Source: Neopararhizobium haloflavum
Lineage (GTDB): Bacteria; Pseudomonadota; Alphaproteobacteria; Rhizobiales; Rhizobiaceae
DNA: 64,000 nucleotides
Assembly: GCF_002750855.1 (NCBI RefSeq)
Contig: NZ_NWUC01000005.1
Location: 124,001-188,000 of the forward strand
Reading direction: 5' to 3'
Shown here: positions 30,058 to 39,243 of the stretch, piece after piece
How positions within the stretch are numbered: position 1 is the stretch's first letter
How the letters are laid out: each line of letters opens with the position of its first letter
Notes under the pieces: model-generated
The model's database searches: none
Seen by the model: only the letters and a program-made list of their open reading frames with translations
What the model was told of the DNA's origin: nothing
Position numbers and translations under genes: made by a program

Positions 30058-32658
30058 TCATCCGTTGAGCGTGTCACGCACTGTCGTCGCAAGCTGCTTG
30101 AGCGAGAAGGGCTTGGGCAGGAACCCGAAGGTCGCATCGGCCGGCAGATTGCGCGCGAACGCTTCTTCCGCATAGCCCGAGACGAAAACGAACTTCAGGT
30201 CGGGATAGTCCTTGCGCAACTCGCGCAAGAGCGTCGGTCCATCCATCTCCGGCATCACCACGTCGGAGACCACGATGTCGACGGCCCCTTCCAGTTCCTC
30301 CATCACCTCCAACGCTTCCACGCCGGATGCCGCTTCGTGCACGGTATAGCCGCGCGTCTCCAGCATGCGCTTGCCCCCGCGCCGCACGGCTTCCTCGTCT
30401 TCGACCAGAAGCACGACGGCGCTGCCGGTCAGGTCCACCGGCTCCGTCGCCGCTTTGGACGTTTCGGCAGGCTTTGCCTTGACTTCCGTCAGGGCGACGG
30501 CGTCGGTTCCTGCATCCGGTTGCTCGGTCTCGACATGACGCGGAAGGAAGATCCGGAACGTCGTTCCCTGACCCACTTCGGAAATCGGGTAGATGTACCC
30601 GCCCGACTGCTTGATGATTCCATAGACCATGGAAAGGCCGAGCCCCGTGCCCTTGCCGACATCCTTGGTCGTGAAGAAGGGCTCGAAGATCTTGTCGAGG
30701 ATGTCGGGGGCGATCCCCGTTCCCTCGTCGGCGACTTCGATCATCACATGGTCGGCTGCTTCGAGGCCGCGATAGTTCAGCGCCGCGACTGCGTCCTTTT
30801 CCATGTTGCGTGTGCGGATGGTGATCGTGCCGCCATCGGGCATCGCATCGCGGGCATTGACGGCAAGATTGATGAGCACCTGTTCGAACTGACCGAGATC
30901 GGTCATCACCGGCCACAGATCGCGCCCGTATTCGATATCCAGCTTCACATGCGTTCCCGTCAGACGGTCGATCAGCATGCGCAGGTCGCCGATCACATCC
31001 GTCATGTTGAGAACGCTCGGCCGCATCGTCTGCTTGCGCGAGAAGGCCAGCAGTTGGCGAACCAGCACCGCCGCGCGGTTAGCGTTGCGCTTGATTTCCA
31101 TCAGGTCGGCGAAACTCGCATCAGACGGGCGCAGTGACAAAAGCAGATGGTCCGACGAAAGCAGGATCGCGGTCAGAACGTTGTTGAAGTCGTGCGCGAT
31201 GCCCCCGGCCAGGGTCCCCACGGCATTCATCTTCTGGGTCTGGGCCATCTGCGCCTCGAGCGCCTTCTGCTCTGTCGTCTCGACGACGTAGATGATCGCC
31301 TCTTCCTCACGATCCTTGCCGTGGTCGATCACGGCATTGACGTAAAGCCGGAAATAACGCTCCGGATCGGAGGGATGGCGTGTGTCGACAGGCGGGATAT
31401 CGCCTTGCCCGTCGCGCGCGTCGGCCAGTGCGAGCGCGAAGCCGGCATGGTCGCCCTCGTGCAGCACAGCGTCGAAGCGCGCGCCGCGGTCGAGGTCGTC
31501 GCGGGTCAGAAGTCCGGAGAAGACCTTGAGGAACGGCGCATTGGTCCGCAGGATCCTGCCGTCGCCATCGACGGAGGCGATCGCCATCGGCGTGTTGTCG
31601 AAAAAGCGGGTGAAGCGCATCTCCGCCGCGGCGGCCGAATAGTCGCCGCCGTCCGAGCCGCCGCGTGCCAGGACGATCGTCCGGCTTTCGCCCGGTGCCC
31701 CGTCGCGCGTCATCGACACCCGATGGACCAGGCGTACCGGCACGCTCTGCCCGTTCGTCTTCCGCAGATCGAGGTCGAGCGTGGCGGTCCGGTTGCGTCC
31801 GGGTTCGGCCTGAACCGAATCGATAAGGGCCATGCCTTCGCCGGCGATCAGATCGGCCGTCGTCATCGAGCCCGGGCGAAACTTGGTCAGGTCGATCGCC
31901 AGCCAGTCGGCCAGCGTCGCGTTGATATAGACGATCTCCCCGGTCTTGCCCGCGGAGAAGAAGCCGGCTGGCGCGTGGTCGAGATAGTCGATCGCGTGCT
32001 GGAGCTCCTTGAAGAACCGCTCCTGCTCCTCACGCTCGCGGGTCACATCGGTGATCTGCCAGGCCAGCAGCGCTTCCCGCTCGCCAGGCAGGAATGCCAG
32101 CGGGCGTCCGGCGAGCCGATACCAACGCCCCCCGGCCGCGCCGTTCGCATGCGGATTGAGGGCCCGCGTCAGGCGAAACTCTTCCTGCCCTGACTGGCCG
32201 TCGCGCAGAAGATTGGTCAATCGATAGACCGCCTCTGCCGCCTCCTTGTTGCGCGACAGCAGCGCCTCGACGGATTGCACATCCGTTGCCTTTTCCGCGC
32301 CGGTCAGCCGGCCATAGGCACGGTTGGCGTAGACCACCCGCCCCTTGCGGTCGGTGATCAGCATGCCTTCGCTCTGGCTGTCGATGACGCTCCGGCTGAT
32401 CGGGTCGGCCTGCTGGTACGGCATCACCTGAACGAAGCCGATGACGGCCGATACGATGAAGAAGATGCCGATGAGCGCCAGGACGCCAAGCAGGCCAAGC
32501 ACGAAACCCGGACTCATCCGATCGCCGAAACTGACGAAGGCGGCTGCGCATCCGATCAGTACGGCGGCCAGCACGATCAGCCTCACCACGCGTCGCGGTT
32601 GCGCCGATCGGTCGACGATCGGCGTCGGATAGGCCTGCCCCTTGATGTCTGCTGCCAT
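30058..32658 (-). CDS. cckA: Cell-cycle hybrid histidine kinase CckA
   Basis: An 866-residue hybrid kinase. Two membrane helices (about residues 24-44 and 50-76) are followed by PAS domains (first around 90-205, further ones 225-460), a dimerisation domain with '[14 protein letters not shown]' (phosphorylated His489), a catalytic ATPase domain (N and G boxes '[14 protein letters not shown]' and '[13 protein letters not shown]') and a C-terminal receiver with Asp799 in '[12 protein letters not shown]'. In alphaproteobacteria CckA feeds phosphate through ChpT to CtrA and so controls the cell cycle. The start at 32658 has GAGG six bases upstream; an ATG four codons earlier is possible. Confidence 0.93.
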   Translation of the reverse strand: MAADIKGQAYPTPIVDRSAQPRRVVRLIVLAAVLIGCAAAFVSFGDRMSPGFVLGLLGVLALIGIFFIVSAVIGFVQVMPYQQADPISRSVIDSQSEGMLITDRKGRVVYANRAYGRLTGAEKATDVQSVEALLSRNKEAAEAVYRLTNLLRDGQSGQEEFRLTRALNPHANGAAGGRWYRLAGRPLAFLPGEREALLAWQITDVTREREEQERFFKELQHAIDYLDHAPAGFFSAGKTGEIVYINATLADWLAIDLTKFRPGSMTTADLIAGEGMALIDSVQAEPGRNRTATLDLDLRKTNGQSVPVRLVHRVSMTRDGAPGESRTIVLARGGSDGGDYSAAAAEMRFTRFFDNTPMAIASVDGDGRILRTNAPFLKVFSGLLTRDDLDRGARFDAVLHEGDHAGFALALADARDGQGDIPPVDTRHPSDPERYFRLYVNAVIDHGKDREEEAIIYVVETTEQKALEAQMAQTQKMNAVGTLAGGIAHDFNNVLTAILLSSDHLLLSLRPSDASFADLMEIKRNANRAAVLVRQLLAFSRKQTMRPSVLNMTDVIGDLRMLIDRLTGTHVKLDIEYGRDLWPVMTDLGQFEQVLINLAVNARDAMPDGGTITIRTRNMEKDAVAALNYRGLEAADHVMIEVADEGTGIAPDILDKIFEPFFTTKDVGKGTGLGLSMVYGIIKQSGGYIYPISEVGQGTTFRIFLPRHVETEQPDAGTDAVALTEVKAKPAETSKAATEPVDLTGSAVVLLVEDEEAVRRGGKRMLETRGYTVHEAASGVEALEVMEELEGAVDIVVSDVVMPEMDGPTLLRELRKDYPDLKFVFVSGYAEEAFARNLPADATFGFLPKPFSLKQLATTVRDTLNG

Positions 32659-32882
32659 CTCAATCCTCATGCGCCTGCGCTCGCCCGCCCCGTCGCGATC
32701 GCGGCAATCGCTTGGTTTGGACCATATTCACCCGGCCATGGAAAGCCCCAAAGCCATTCCTGGCCCGTCGGTTCACAGTCGGAGAACGATTCTCTTGGAT
32801 TACCGCAAAATATCCATGTTCGAGGCTTACCGCGGCGTTTTCCGGCTGGTTAGATCGATACCGAGCGAATGGACATGAAACG

Positions 32883-33722
32883 ATGGATGGATTTTTTGCC
32901 GGCATGCTGGATGAACGAGGCAGCGCCATGGTGACGGCGATTCTGGTCGTGGCGATCGCCCTTTTGGGGCTCGTCGTGGTCTTCTGGTTCATCAAGGCGC
33001 GCCGTGGCAGCGTCGGCGCCGGCACCCTCGGGCGAGGCCGGCGGGATCCTCGGCTTGCCGTTCTCGACACCGTTGCCGTCGACGCAAGACGGCGTCTCGT
33101 CCTTATAAAGCGCGATGATGTCGAACATCTTCTGTTGATCGGCGGCCCGAGCGATGTCGTCGTGGAAAGCCGGATCGGCCAGGGCGCAAGGGCCGCGCCG
33201 CCGGTCGTGCGCCCCAACGATACGATGCCGGTACGACCAGCCGAGCCGGATGACGATGAGACGGCCACGGTTCGCCATGCGCCGCCCGCCCGGCCTGCCG
33301 CTCCGCCGCCTGCGCAGCCGGCTATGCCAACAGCGGCTGCTGGCCCGGCCATCGCCGATCCCGCCGACATCCTCGAAGGTGCGCGTGGCCGCGTCCTTGG
33401 GGAACCGGAGCCTGCGCAGTTCCCGGCCGAGCGCTTTCAGCCGGCACAGCGCGCCGAGGCCTCGGGGGTCCAAGCCGGCAATCCATTCGATCAGGCGGAT
33501 TTCGACGCCGTGCTGGACGCGGAGATGGCGCGCACGCTTGACCGTCCGGCCCTCACCCCGCAGCAGGGCGCAGCCGTCAGTGCGAAGCCGAAGCCGGCAG
33601 CCGCCGCGCCGCGCGTCGAAGCGCCATCGGCAGAATCAGCCGCACCTTCGTCCGACAAGGAAGGGTCTCTCGAAGAAGAGATGGCCAAGCTGCTCGGCGA
33701 CATGACGGCAACGCGCCGCTGA
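32883..33722 (+). CDS. FliO-domain membrane protein
   Basis: A 279-residue protein with one membrane helix near residues 16-36 ('MVTAILVVAIALLGLVVVFW'), then a FliO-type domain ('RLAVLDTVAVDARRRLVLIK' followed by 'RDDVEHLLLIGGPSDVVVE') and a long Pro/Ala-rich tail ending in an acidic helix. FliO helps assemble the flagellar export gate, but no other flagellar gene is near and the tail is not typical of FliO, so its role may differ. The start may instead be the ATG at 32928, which has GAGG seven bases upstream. It diverges from cckA across 224 bases. Confidence 0.75.
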   Translation: MDGFFAGMLDERGSAMVTAILVVAIALLGLVVVFWFIKARRGSVGAGTLGRGRRDPRLAVLDTVAVDARRRLVLIKRDDVEHLLLIGGPSDVVVESRIGQGARAAPPVVRPNDTMPVRPAEPDDDETATVRHAPPARPAAPPPAQPAMPTAAAGPAIADPADILEGARGRVLGEPEPAQFPAERFQPAQRAEASGVQAGNPFDQADFDAVLDAEMARTLDRPALTPQQGAAVSAKPKPAAAAPRVEAPSAESAAPSSDKEGSLEEEMAKLLGDMTATRR

Positions 33723-33754
33723 CCTGAGCCCGGCGGCCGTTCCCGCAGCCCGCC

Positions 33755-34174
33755 CTACTCGTCGCGGTAGACTTTCTCGCGCCGCTCGTGCCGTTCCTGC
33801 GCCTCGATCGACAAGGTCGCGATCGGCCGCGCGTCGAGGCGTTTCAGGCTGATCGGCTCGCCCGTCTCCTCGCAATAGCCGTAGGTTCCCTCGTCGATGC
33901 GCTGCAAGGCGGCGTCGATCTTGGAGATCAGCTTGCGTTGACGGTCCCTGGCGCGAAGTTCGATTGCCCGGTCCGTTTCCGACGACGCTCGGTCGGCGAT
34001 ATCGGCGTGGTTGGCATTTTCTTCTGCCAGATTGTCCAGCGTCTCGCGCGCCTCGCGCAAGATGTCGTTGCGCCAGGCATTGAGCTTTGCGCGGAAATAG
34101 GCCCGCTGCTTGACGTTCATGAATTCCTCGTCCTCGGAGGGGACGTAGGATGATAGATCGATCTTCTCGCCCAC
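33755..34174 (-). CDS. dksA: RNA polymerase-binding transcription factor DksA
   Basis: A 139-residue coiled-coil protein that enters the RNA polymerase secondary channel and works with ppGpp in the stringent response. 'DEEFMNVKQRAYFRAKL' and 'SSETDRAIELRARDRQRKL' fit the family, as does the C-terminal 'YGYCEETGEPISLKRLDARP'. Only one of the four zinc-finger cysteines remains (Cys101); the others are Thr104, Ser122 and Ala125, so no zinc site can form. The start is the GTG at 34174 with GGGAG upstream, which gives the conserved 'GEKIDLSSYV' N-terminus. Confidence 0.93.
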   Translation of the reverse strand: MGEKIDLSSYVPSEDEEFMNVKQRAYFRAKLNAWRNDILREARETLDNLAEENANHADIADRASSETDRAIELRARDRQRKLISKIDAALQRIDEGTYGYCEETGEPISLKRLDARPIATLSIEAQERHERREKVYRDE

Positions 34175-34206
34175 CGCGAATCTCCCGAAACAGCACGGTC
34201 GAGCGG

Positions 34207-34235
34207 TGTATATCCACTGACCAATGCGCGGGCAA
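34207..34235 (-). promoter_or_regulatory. Predicted promoter of dksA
   Basis: On the minus strand TTGCCC (34235-34230), a 17-base spacer and TATACA (34212-34207) make a plausible sigma-70-type promoter about 35 bases before the dksA start codon. Confidence 0.6.
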
Positions 34236-34525
34236 GAGATATTGGTTGTGACGGGTTTCACATTGCTGTGCGAACCAATGCGCATAAGCCGCTCAAAACA
34301 TGACATATATTTTCGAATGTTCTCATGAAGGCATGCATCTGCACGACTGCCATGCGCGCGGCTGACCCGTCGCGTTTGGCGCGCTTTCCGCCCCGTACAC
34401 CAGCGCAAATTTCAGCCAGAGCGCGAAATTTCATGCCTCACCAGGCCCGATTGCCCCGGACCGATCGTCCGGTGTGATCGAATGTCCGATTGCGGGCCGA
34501 CCCAGGACGACCTATCGCTTGCGCC
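34236..34525. other. dksA-sixA spacer
   Basis: The rest of this gap holds no supportable gene. A short inverted repeat CCGGAC-CGATC-GTCCGG lies at 34456-34472, 54 bases before the phosphatase gene, and could be an operator or a weak hairpin. I see no tRNA-like fold. Confidence 0.4.
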
Positions 34526-35044
34526 ATGGACACCGCGAACATTTCCCGCATCTTTCTGCTGCGCCACGCGCGATCCGGCTGGGCCGCGCCGGGCATGCGC
34601 GATTTCGATCGTGTGCTCGATGAGACGGGGCGCCGCGAGGCCGAGCGCATCGCCATCGCCATGGCGCTCAATGGATTTGCACCCTCCCTCGTCCTTTGCT
34701 CACCGGCGCGCCGCTGCACGCAGACATGGGAAATCGTCCGTCTCAAGGTCGCAGCCGAGCGAACTGAATATGTCGACGGGCTCTATGGCGAGGACGGGGC
34801 ATCCTACGTCGATATCCTGGCCGAGCAGAGCGATCCGGGGCCGATCCTCATCGTCGGCCACAATCCCATGATGGAAGAGACGGCGCAGGATCTGCTGGCA
34901 CGCGGCCCGGCCGCGCAGATGCGCCCGCTTCGCGCTGGCTTTCCGACGGCCGCGCTCGCGGTCATCGACATCGACGGGCCGTTCGCAAGGGCCGCCGCGG
35001 GGCCATGCCGGCTCGCCGCCTTCCTCACGCCCGATGACGTTTGA
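34526..35044 (+). CDS. SixA-like histidine phosphatase
   Basis: A 172-residue histidine phosphatase family protein. The catalytic 'LLRHARSGW' has the phospho-accepting His14 with Arg13, and 'LIVGHNPMME' gives the second His; 'LVLCSPARRCTQTW' is the conserved middle segment. Short members such as SixA remove phosphate from histidine on phosphocarrier or Hpt proteins. The target here is unknown. The ATG at 34526 starts the conserved region. ycjX follows 84 bases later. Confidence 0.87.
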   Translation: MDTANISRIFLLRHARSGWAAPGMRDFDRVLDETGRREAERIAIAMALNGFAPSLVLCSPARRCTQTWEIVRLKVAAERTEYVDGLYGEDGASYVDILAEQSDPGPILIVGHNPMMEETAQDLLARGPAAQMRPLRAGFPTAALAVIDIDGPFARAAAGPCRLAAFLTPDDV

Positions 35045-35128
35045 TCCGATCCTGCGACGTGGGGGTTTTTTCAACGCCCGGCGCGGCCTATATCGAGCAT
35101 CGACCGTCCCTGTCCGAAAGGCCCATCA

Positions 35129-36607
35129 TTGGCGCGTTCGCTGACCAGCCTGACCGACGAAGCGCGCATCGCGCTCGACAACATCGCCGATCGCGCCTCC
35201 GGGCTGATCCATCCCTCGGTCCGCTTTGGCGTTACCGGCCTGTCGCGCGCCGGCAAGACGGTCTTCATCACCGCGCTTGTCCACAATCTCCTGCATGGCG
35301 GCCGCCTTCCGCTGTTCGACGCGCACCACAGCGGGCGAATCGCGCGCAGCTATCTGGAGCCCCAGCCTGACGACGAGGTGCCCCGCTTCCAGTACGAGGA
35401 CCACGTCAAGGCATTGGTCGAGGAACGCCTCTGGCCTGATTCCACCCGCGCCATTTCGCAGCTTCGTCTGACGGTCGAGTTCGAAACCGCCAGCGGCTGG
35501 AACCGCATGCTGTCGGCCGGAAAGCTGTCGATCGATATCGTCGATTATCCGGGCGAATGGCTGCTCGACCTGCCATTGCTCGGTCAGGATTTTCGCGAGT
35601 TCAGCGCCCGCGCCGTGGAACTGGCACGATCGTCGGCGCGTGCCGACCTGTCAGCCGCCTGGATGGAGCGCGCGCAGGCCATCGATCCGGGCGCGAAGGC
35701 CGACGAAACCGATGCGCGCGAACTGGCTGCCCTGTTTGCCGCCTATCTCAAGGCCTGCAAGGCCGACGAGCGGGCGCTATCCACTCTGCCGCCGGGCCGG
35801 TTCATCATGCCCGGCGATCTGGAAGGCTCGCCGGCGCTCACCTTTTCTCCGCTTCCCGATCTGCCGGCGACAGGCGCTGCCCCGAAGGGCTCGCTCTGGG
35901 CGATGATGGAAAGGCGCTTCGAAAGCTACAAGCAGATCGTCGTCAAGCCGTTCTTCCGCGAGCATTTCGCGAGGCTCGACAAGCAGATCGTGCTGGTCGA
36001 CGTGCTTCAGGCGATGAATGCCGGCCCAGACGCGGTTCAGGATCTCGAACGGGCGCTCGCCGATATCCTGTCCTGCTTTCGAACAGGGCGAAACTCGCTT
36101 TTGACCGCGCTCTTCACCCGGCGCATCGGCCGGGTTCTGATCGGCGCCACGAAGGCAGACCACCTTCACCATGAAAGCCACGACAGGCTGGAGGCGATGG
36201 TCGCACGGCTCGTCGACCGCGCCGCGGGCCGGATCCAGTATTCCGGCGCCGGCCTGGAGGTCATGGCGCTGGCCGCCGTCCGCGCCACGCGCGAGGCCAC
36301 TGTCGAGCGCTCTGGAGAAGCCCTGCCCGTCATCGTCGGCACGCCCATCAGAGGCGAGAGGATCGACGGCCAGACCTTCGACGGCGAAACCAAAACAGCC
36401 ATATTTCCCGGTGACTTGCCGGACGATCCGGATTCGATCTTTAAAGACCTTGAATCGCGGTCTGCACACCGGCCTTTGACCGACATCAACTTCGTCCGGT
36501 TCCGTCCGCCACGCATCGAGCGAACGGCCGAAGGCATGACGCTCTCGCTGCCTCACATCCGCCTCGACCGGGCGCTGCAGTTTCTCTTCGGGGACGATCT
36601 GGCATGA
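35129..36607 (+). CDS. ycjX: YcjX-family GTP-binding protein
   Basis: A 492-residue P-loop protein of the DUF463/YcjX family. 'GLSRAGKTVFITALVHNLL' is the P-loop and the following helix, and 'LVDVLQAMNAG' and 'LIGATKADHLHH' are downstream nucleotide-binding strands. In enterobacteria the ycjXF genes belong to the phage-shock regulon and YcjX binds GTP. No psp genes are nearby here. The start is a TTG at 35129 with AAAGG upstream. It overlaps the next gene by ATGA. Confidence 0.9.
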   Translation: MARSLTSLTDEARIALDNIADRASGLIHPSVRFGVTGLSRAGKTVFITALVHNLLHGGRLPLFDAHHSGRIARSYLEPQPDDEVPRFQYEDHVKALVEERLWPDSTRAISQLRLTVEFETASGWNRMLSAGKLSIDIVDYPGEWLLDLPLLGQDFREFSARAVELARSSARADLSAAWMERAQAIDPGAKADETDARELAALFAAYLKACKADERALSTLPPGRFIMPGDLEGSPALTFSPLPDLPATGAAPKGSLWAMMERRFESYKQIVVKPFFREHFARLDKQIVLVDVLQAMNAGPDAVQDLERALADILSCFRTGRNSLLTALFTRRIGRVLIGATKADHLHHESHDRLEAMVARLVDRAAGRIQYSGAGLEVMALAAVRATREATVERSGEALPVIVGTPIRGERIDGQTFDGETKTAIFPGDLPDDPDSIFKDLESRSAHRPLTDINFVRFRPPRIERTAEGMTLSLPHIRLDRALQFLFGDDLA

Positions 36608-37731
36608 ATGATCGGCGCCACAATGGTGACAATCCGCGTCGGCCGGCGGTCTTCCACATGGAGGATGATCGGCAGTCTTCACAAAGCGAGCCCGCCCAGC
36701 CCGCCACCGCGCGCCGACCGGCCGCGCTGCCTGCCGAGACCATCACGCTGGATGAGACCGACCCGTTCGCGCCGCCCCCGCCTGCGCACGAAGGCGATGG
36801 CGATATCGATGCGCTAACGCCGCCGCCTGCGGTGCCGCGGCCGCGGGGCTTTCCCTTCGCCAAGCTTGCACTCGGCGCATTCTCCGTCCTCCTGTCGCTC
36901 GCCATCGGCCTGTGGACCGATCAGTTGATCCGCGATCTCTTCGCCCGCAACGATTGGCTCGGATATCTGGCGATCGGCACGGTCACGATCTTCCTGCTGT
37001 CCCTGCTCGTTGCGGTCCTGCGCGAGGTGATCGCGTTGATGCGGCTTTCCGCCGTCCAGAAGCTCAAGGACGAGGCAGAGACAGCCCGGATGGACCGAAG
37101 GCCGGCGCGAGCCCGCCGTGTCGTCAAGCAGCTTGTCACCCTCACCCGCGATGCGCCGGAAACCGCGCGCGGCCGCGCCGCGATCGCCGACATGGATGAG
37201 GAAATCGTCGATGCACCGCATCTCATTTCCTTTGCCGAGCGAGAACTGCTGGCCCCGCTCGACCAGCGCGCCCGCCGGCTCATTCTCAACGCCTCCAAGC
37301 GCGTTTCCATCGTCACGGCGGTCTCGCCTCGTGCGGTCGTGGACCTTGCCTACGTCCTTTACGAGAGCGTCCGCCTCGTCCGCGCCATGGCCACACTCTA
37401 CGGCGGCCGGCCGGGCGCGGTCGGCCTCATCCGGCTTTTCCGCGATGTGATCGCCCATCTCGCCGTCACCAGTTCCATTGCCGTCGGCGACAGCCTCATT
37501 CAGCAGGTCGTCGGCCACGGCGTCGCTTCGCGTCTGTCCTCCCGGCTTGGCGAGGGCGTCATAAACGGACTGATGACCGCCCGCATCGGCATCGCCGCAA
37601 TGGATCTGTGTCGCCCGCTCGCCTTCCACGCCGTCCGGCGGCCCGGCATCGGTGACTTCCTGGGTGAACTTTCGCGCATCGGTGACAACACACCGAACGA
37701 AGAGAAGAATTCCGGGCGAAATCGTCGCTGA
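36604..37731 (+). CDS. ycjF: YcjF/TIGR01620 family membrane protein
   Basis: A 375-residue inner-membrane protein. The first 80 residues are Pro-rich and probably disordered; two membrane helices follow (about residues 78-100 and 115-140), then a soluble domain with 'RRLILNASKRVSIVTAVSPRA' and 'LADVLYESVRL'-type sequence typical of TIGR01620 (YcjF) proteins, ending with further hydrophobic helices. The ATGA overlap with ycjX shows a coupled pair, suggesting that YcjX works at the membrane with YcjF. Confidence 0.87.
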   Translation: MNDRRHNGDNPRRPAVFHMEDDRQSSQSEPAQPATARRPAALPAETITLDETDPFAPPPPAHEGDGDIDALTPPPAVPRPRGFPFAKLALGAFSVLLSLAIGLWTDQLIRDLFARNDWLGYLAIGTVTIFLLSLLVAVLREVIALMRLSAVQKLKDEAETARMDRRPARARRVVKQLVTLTRDAPETARGRAAIADMDEEIVDAPHLISFAERELLAPLDQRARRLILNASKRVSIVTAVSPRAVVDLAYVLYESVRLVRAMATLYGGRPGAVGLIRLFRDVIAHLAVTSSIAVGDSLIQQVVGHGVASRLSSRLGEGVINGLMTARIGIAAMDLCRPLAFHAVRRPGIGDFLGELSRIGDNTPNEEKNSGRNRR

Positions 37732-37754
37732 CGCAGTACGGCTGAAACCGTCTG

Positions 37755-37762
37755 TTAACCAT
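37755..37762 (+). promoter_or_regulatory. CtrA-type half-site upstream of secreted protein gene
   Basis: TTAACCAT, the consensus short CtrA recognition sequence of alphaproteobacteria, lies 49 bases before the start of the next gene. Chance occurrence is possible in any 80-base gap; the position is right for a promoter-proximal site. Confidence 0.4.
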
Positions 37763-37811
37763 TCTCGCCGATCCTCGACGCGTCTTCCTAGTTCGCAGTC
37801 AGGACCGCTCA

Positions 37812-38351
37812 ATGGGCATGAAGCACCGCATATTCCTCGCCGTCCTCAGTGCATCGGTGATGTTGGGCATGAATGCCCCGAACGCGCTGGCCGACGACCG
37901 GGCGTTCTTCCAGAGCGTTGCCGGCGTGTGGACCGGACCTGGCGAGATCGTGGCCGGCAAATACAAGGGCACCAAGTTCAACTGCCAGCTGACGGGCAAC
38001 CCTCTTCAGGCCGCTTCGGCCGGCGTCACGCTGGATGGCTCCTGTCGTGTCGGCGTTTTCAGTCAGCCCATGACCGCCGTGATCCGTCAGAGCGCAAGCG
38101 GCTACGAGGGACGTTTCCTCGATGGCGCCGCGGGCGAAGGGCTCGACGTCGTGTCCGGGCGTGTGGAGCCCGATCGCGTCATCATGGGCATCACGCGAAA
38201 GGCACTCGAAGGCGCCATGGTGGCCCGGCTGACCGACGATCACGCAATGAACGTCACGGTCTCAGTCAAGGTCGGCGAAACCATGGTGCCGGTCATCGGC
38301 ATGTCGCTGCAGCGCGACCTGGATTCGATCGCCGTCGGCTCGATCCGCTAG
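37812..38351 (+). CDS. Secreted protein of unknown function
   Basis: A 179-residue protein with a clear signal peptide (basic start, hydrophobic core, cleavage after 'NALA' near residue 27). The mature part is mainly beta-strand like ('VWTGPGEIVAGKYKGTKFNC' ends with one of two Cys residues, the second in 'LDGSCRVG'), so a periplasmic beta-barrel or lipocalin-like fold with one disulfide is possible. I know no named function. A CtrA-type TTAACCAT lies 49 bases upstream. Confidence 0.7.
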   Translation: MGMKHRIFLAVLSASVMLGMNAPNALADDRAFFQSVAGVWTGPGEIVAGKYKGTKFNCQLTGNPLQAASAGVTLDGSCRVGVFSQPMTAVIRQSASGYEGRFLDGAAGEGLDVVSGRVEPDRVIMGITRKALEGAMVARLTDDHAMNVTVSVKVGETMVPVIGMSLQRDLDSIAVGSIR

Positions 38352-38363
38352 AAAGCGCGAAGC

Positions 38364-38888
38364 TCAGGCGCGCCACCAGTCGCCATCCTGAATGCGCTCG
38401 ATCCCCTCGTCATCGGCGTGTCGCGCGAGGTCCGCGACCGCCCGCCCGTCAATCTGAAGATCCGGCGCGATCTCGGCGAGCGGCACGAGGACGAAGGCCC
38501 GCTCGGCAATTCTTGGATGGGGCAGGATGAGGTCCTCGCTCGCAAGCGTCACCCCGTCGTACCACAACAGATCCAGATCGATCGTGCGCGGCCCCCAGCG
38601 CTCGCCGCTGCGTCTGTCGCGCTTCAATGCGCGCTCGGTGTCGAGGAGCAGCCCGAGAAGGTCTTCGGGCGCAACGCTCGTCTCGATCATGGCACAGGCA
38701 TTGTAGAAAAAGGCCTGGTCCGTCTTTCCCCACGGCGGTGTGCGATAAAGACCCGATACGCGGACGACGGCGATGCCGTCGGCCGCTTCAAGCTGCGTCA
38801 GGGCCGACCGCATCGTCGCGGACACGTCGCCGATATTGCCGCCAAGCCCGATAGCGACCCGGTGCGGGCCGCTATCCGCGCGCGTCAT
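38364..38888 (-). CDS. folK: 2-amino-4-hydroxy-6-hydroxymethyldihydropteridine pyrophosphokinase
   Basis: A 174-residue HPPK that transfers pyrophosphate from ATP to the pterin in folate synthesis. 'IGLGGNIGD' at the start, 'LLGLLLDTERALKRDR', and the signature 'RWGPRTIDLDLLWYDG' with the two magnesium-binding Asp residues are all present, then 'LPHPRIAERAFVLVPLAEI'. It overlaps folB by 17 bases, so folP, folB and folK form one operon. Confidence 0.95.
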   Translation of the reverse strand: MTRADSGPHRVAIGLGGNIGDVSATMRSALTQLEAADGIAVVRVSGLYRTPPWGKTDQAFFYNACAMIETSVAPEDLLGLLLDTERALKRDRRSGERWGPRTIDLDLLWYDGVTLASEDLILPHPRIAERAFVLVPLAEIAPDLQIDGRAVADLARHADDEGIERIQDGDWWRA

Positions 38889-39240
38889 GGTCCACCGTCA
38901 CCTCGACGTAATCGAGCACGCCGGGAACCGGCGCATTCGGTTTGCGGATCGTGATCCGGGCATGGGCGATCTGCGGGAACTTGGCGCTCAGCGCCAGCGC
39001 CACTTCCCGCGCCAGCGCCTCGATGAGGAACCGCCGCTTGCCGGTCACAATACGCTCGATCTCCTGGAACGCGACGCCGTAATCCACCGTCTTGTCGATC
39101 GAATCGAGCGCCAGCGCATCGCCCGGATCGACCGTCAGTTCCGCATCGACGAAAAAGCGCTGGCCGAGGAATTCCTCCTCGTCATGCACGCCATGGCGGG
39201 CGAAGAACGCGCAGTTCTTGAGCAGGATGCGATAGGGCAT
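38872..39240 (-). CDS. folB: Dihydroneopterin aldolase
   Basis: A 122-residue enzyme that cuts glycolaldehyde from dihydroneopterin, the step between the neopterin pool and HPPK. 'FFARHGVHDEEEFLGQRFFV' holds the conserved Glu and the N-terminal family motif, 'TVDYGVAFQEIERIV' the active-site Tyr and 'FLIEALAREVA' the following helix. Three bases separate it from folP and its end overlaps folK. Confidence 0.94.
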   Translation of the reverse strand: MPYRILLKNCAFFARHGVHDEEEFLGQRFFVDAELTVDPGDALALDSIDKTVDYGVAFQEIERIVTGKRRFLIEALAREVALALSAKFPQIAHARITIRKPNAPVPGVLDYVEVTVDHDARG

Positions 39241-39243
39241 GGC

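Noticed and set aside
35041-35370. Plus-strand frame across the start of ycjX
   Set aside because: It is out of frame with YcjX, Arg/Pro-rich, and ends within the ycjX P-loop region.
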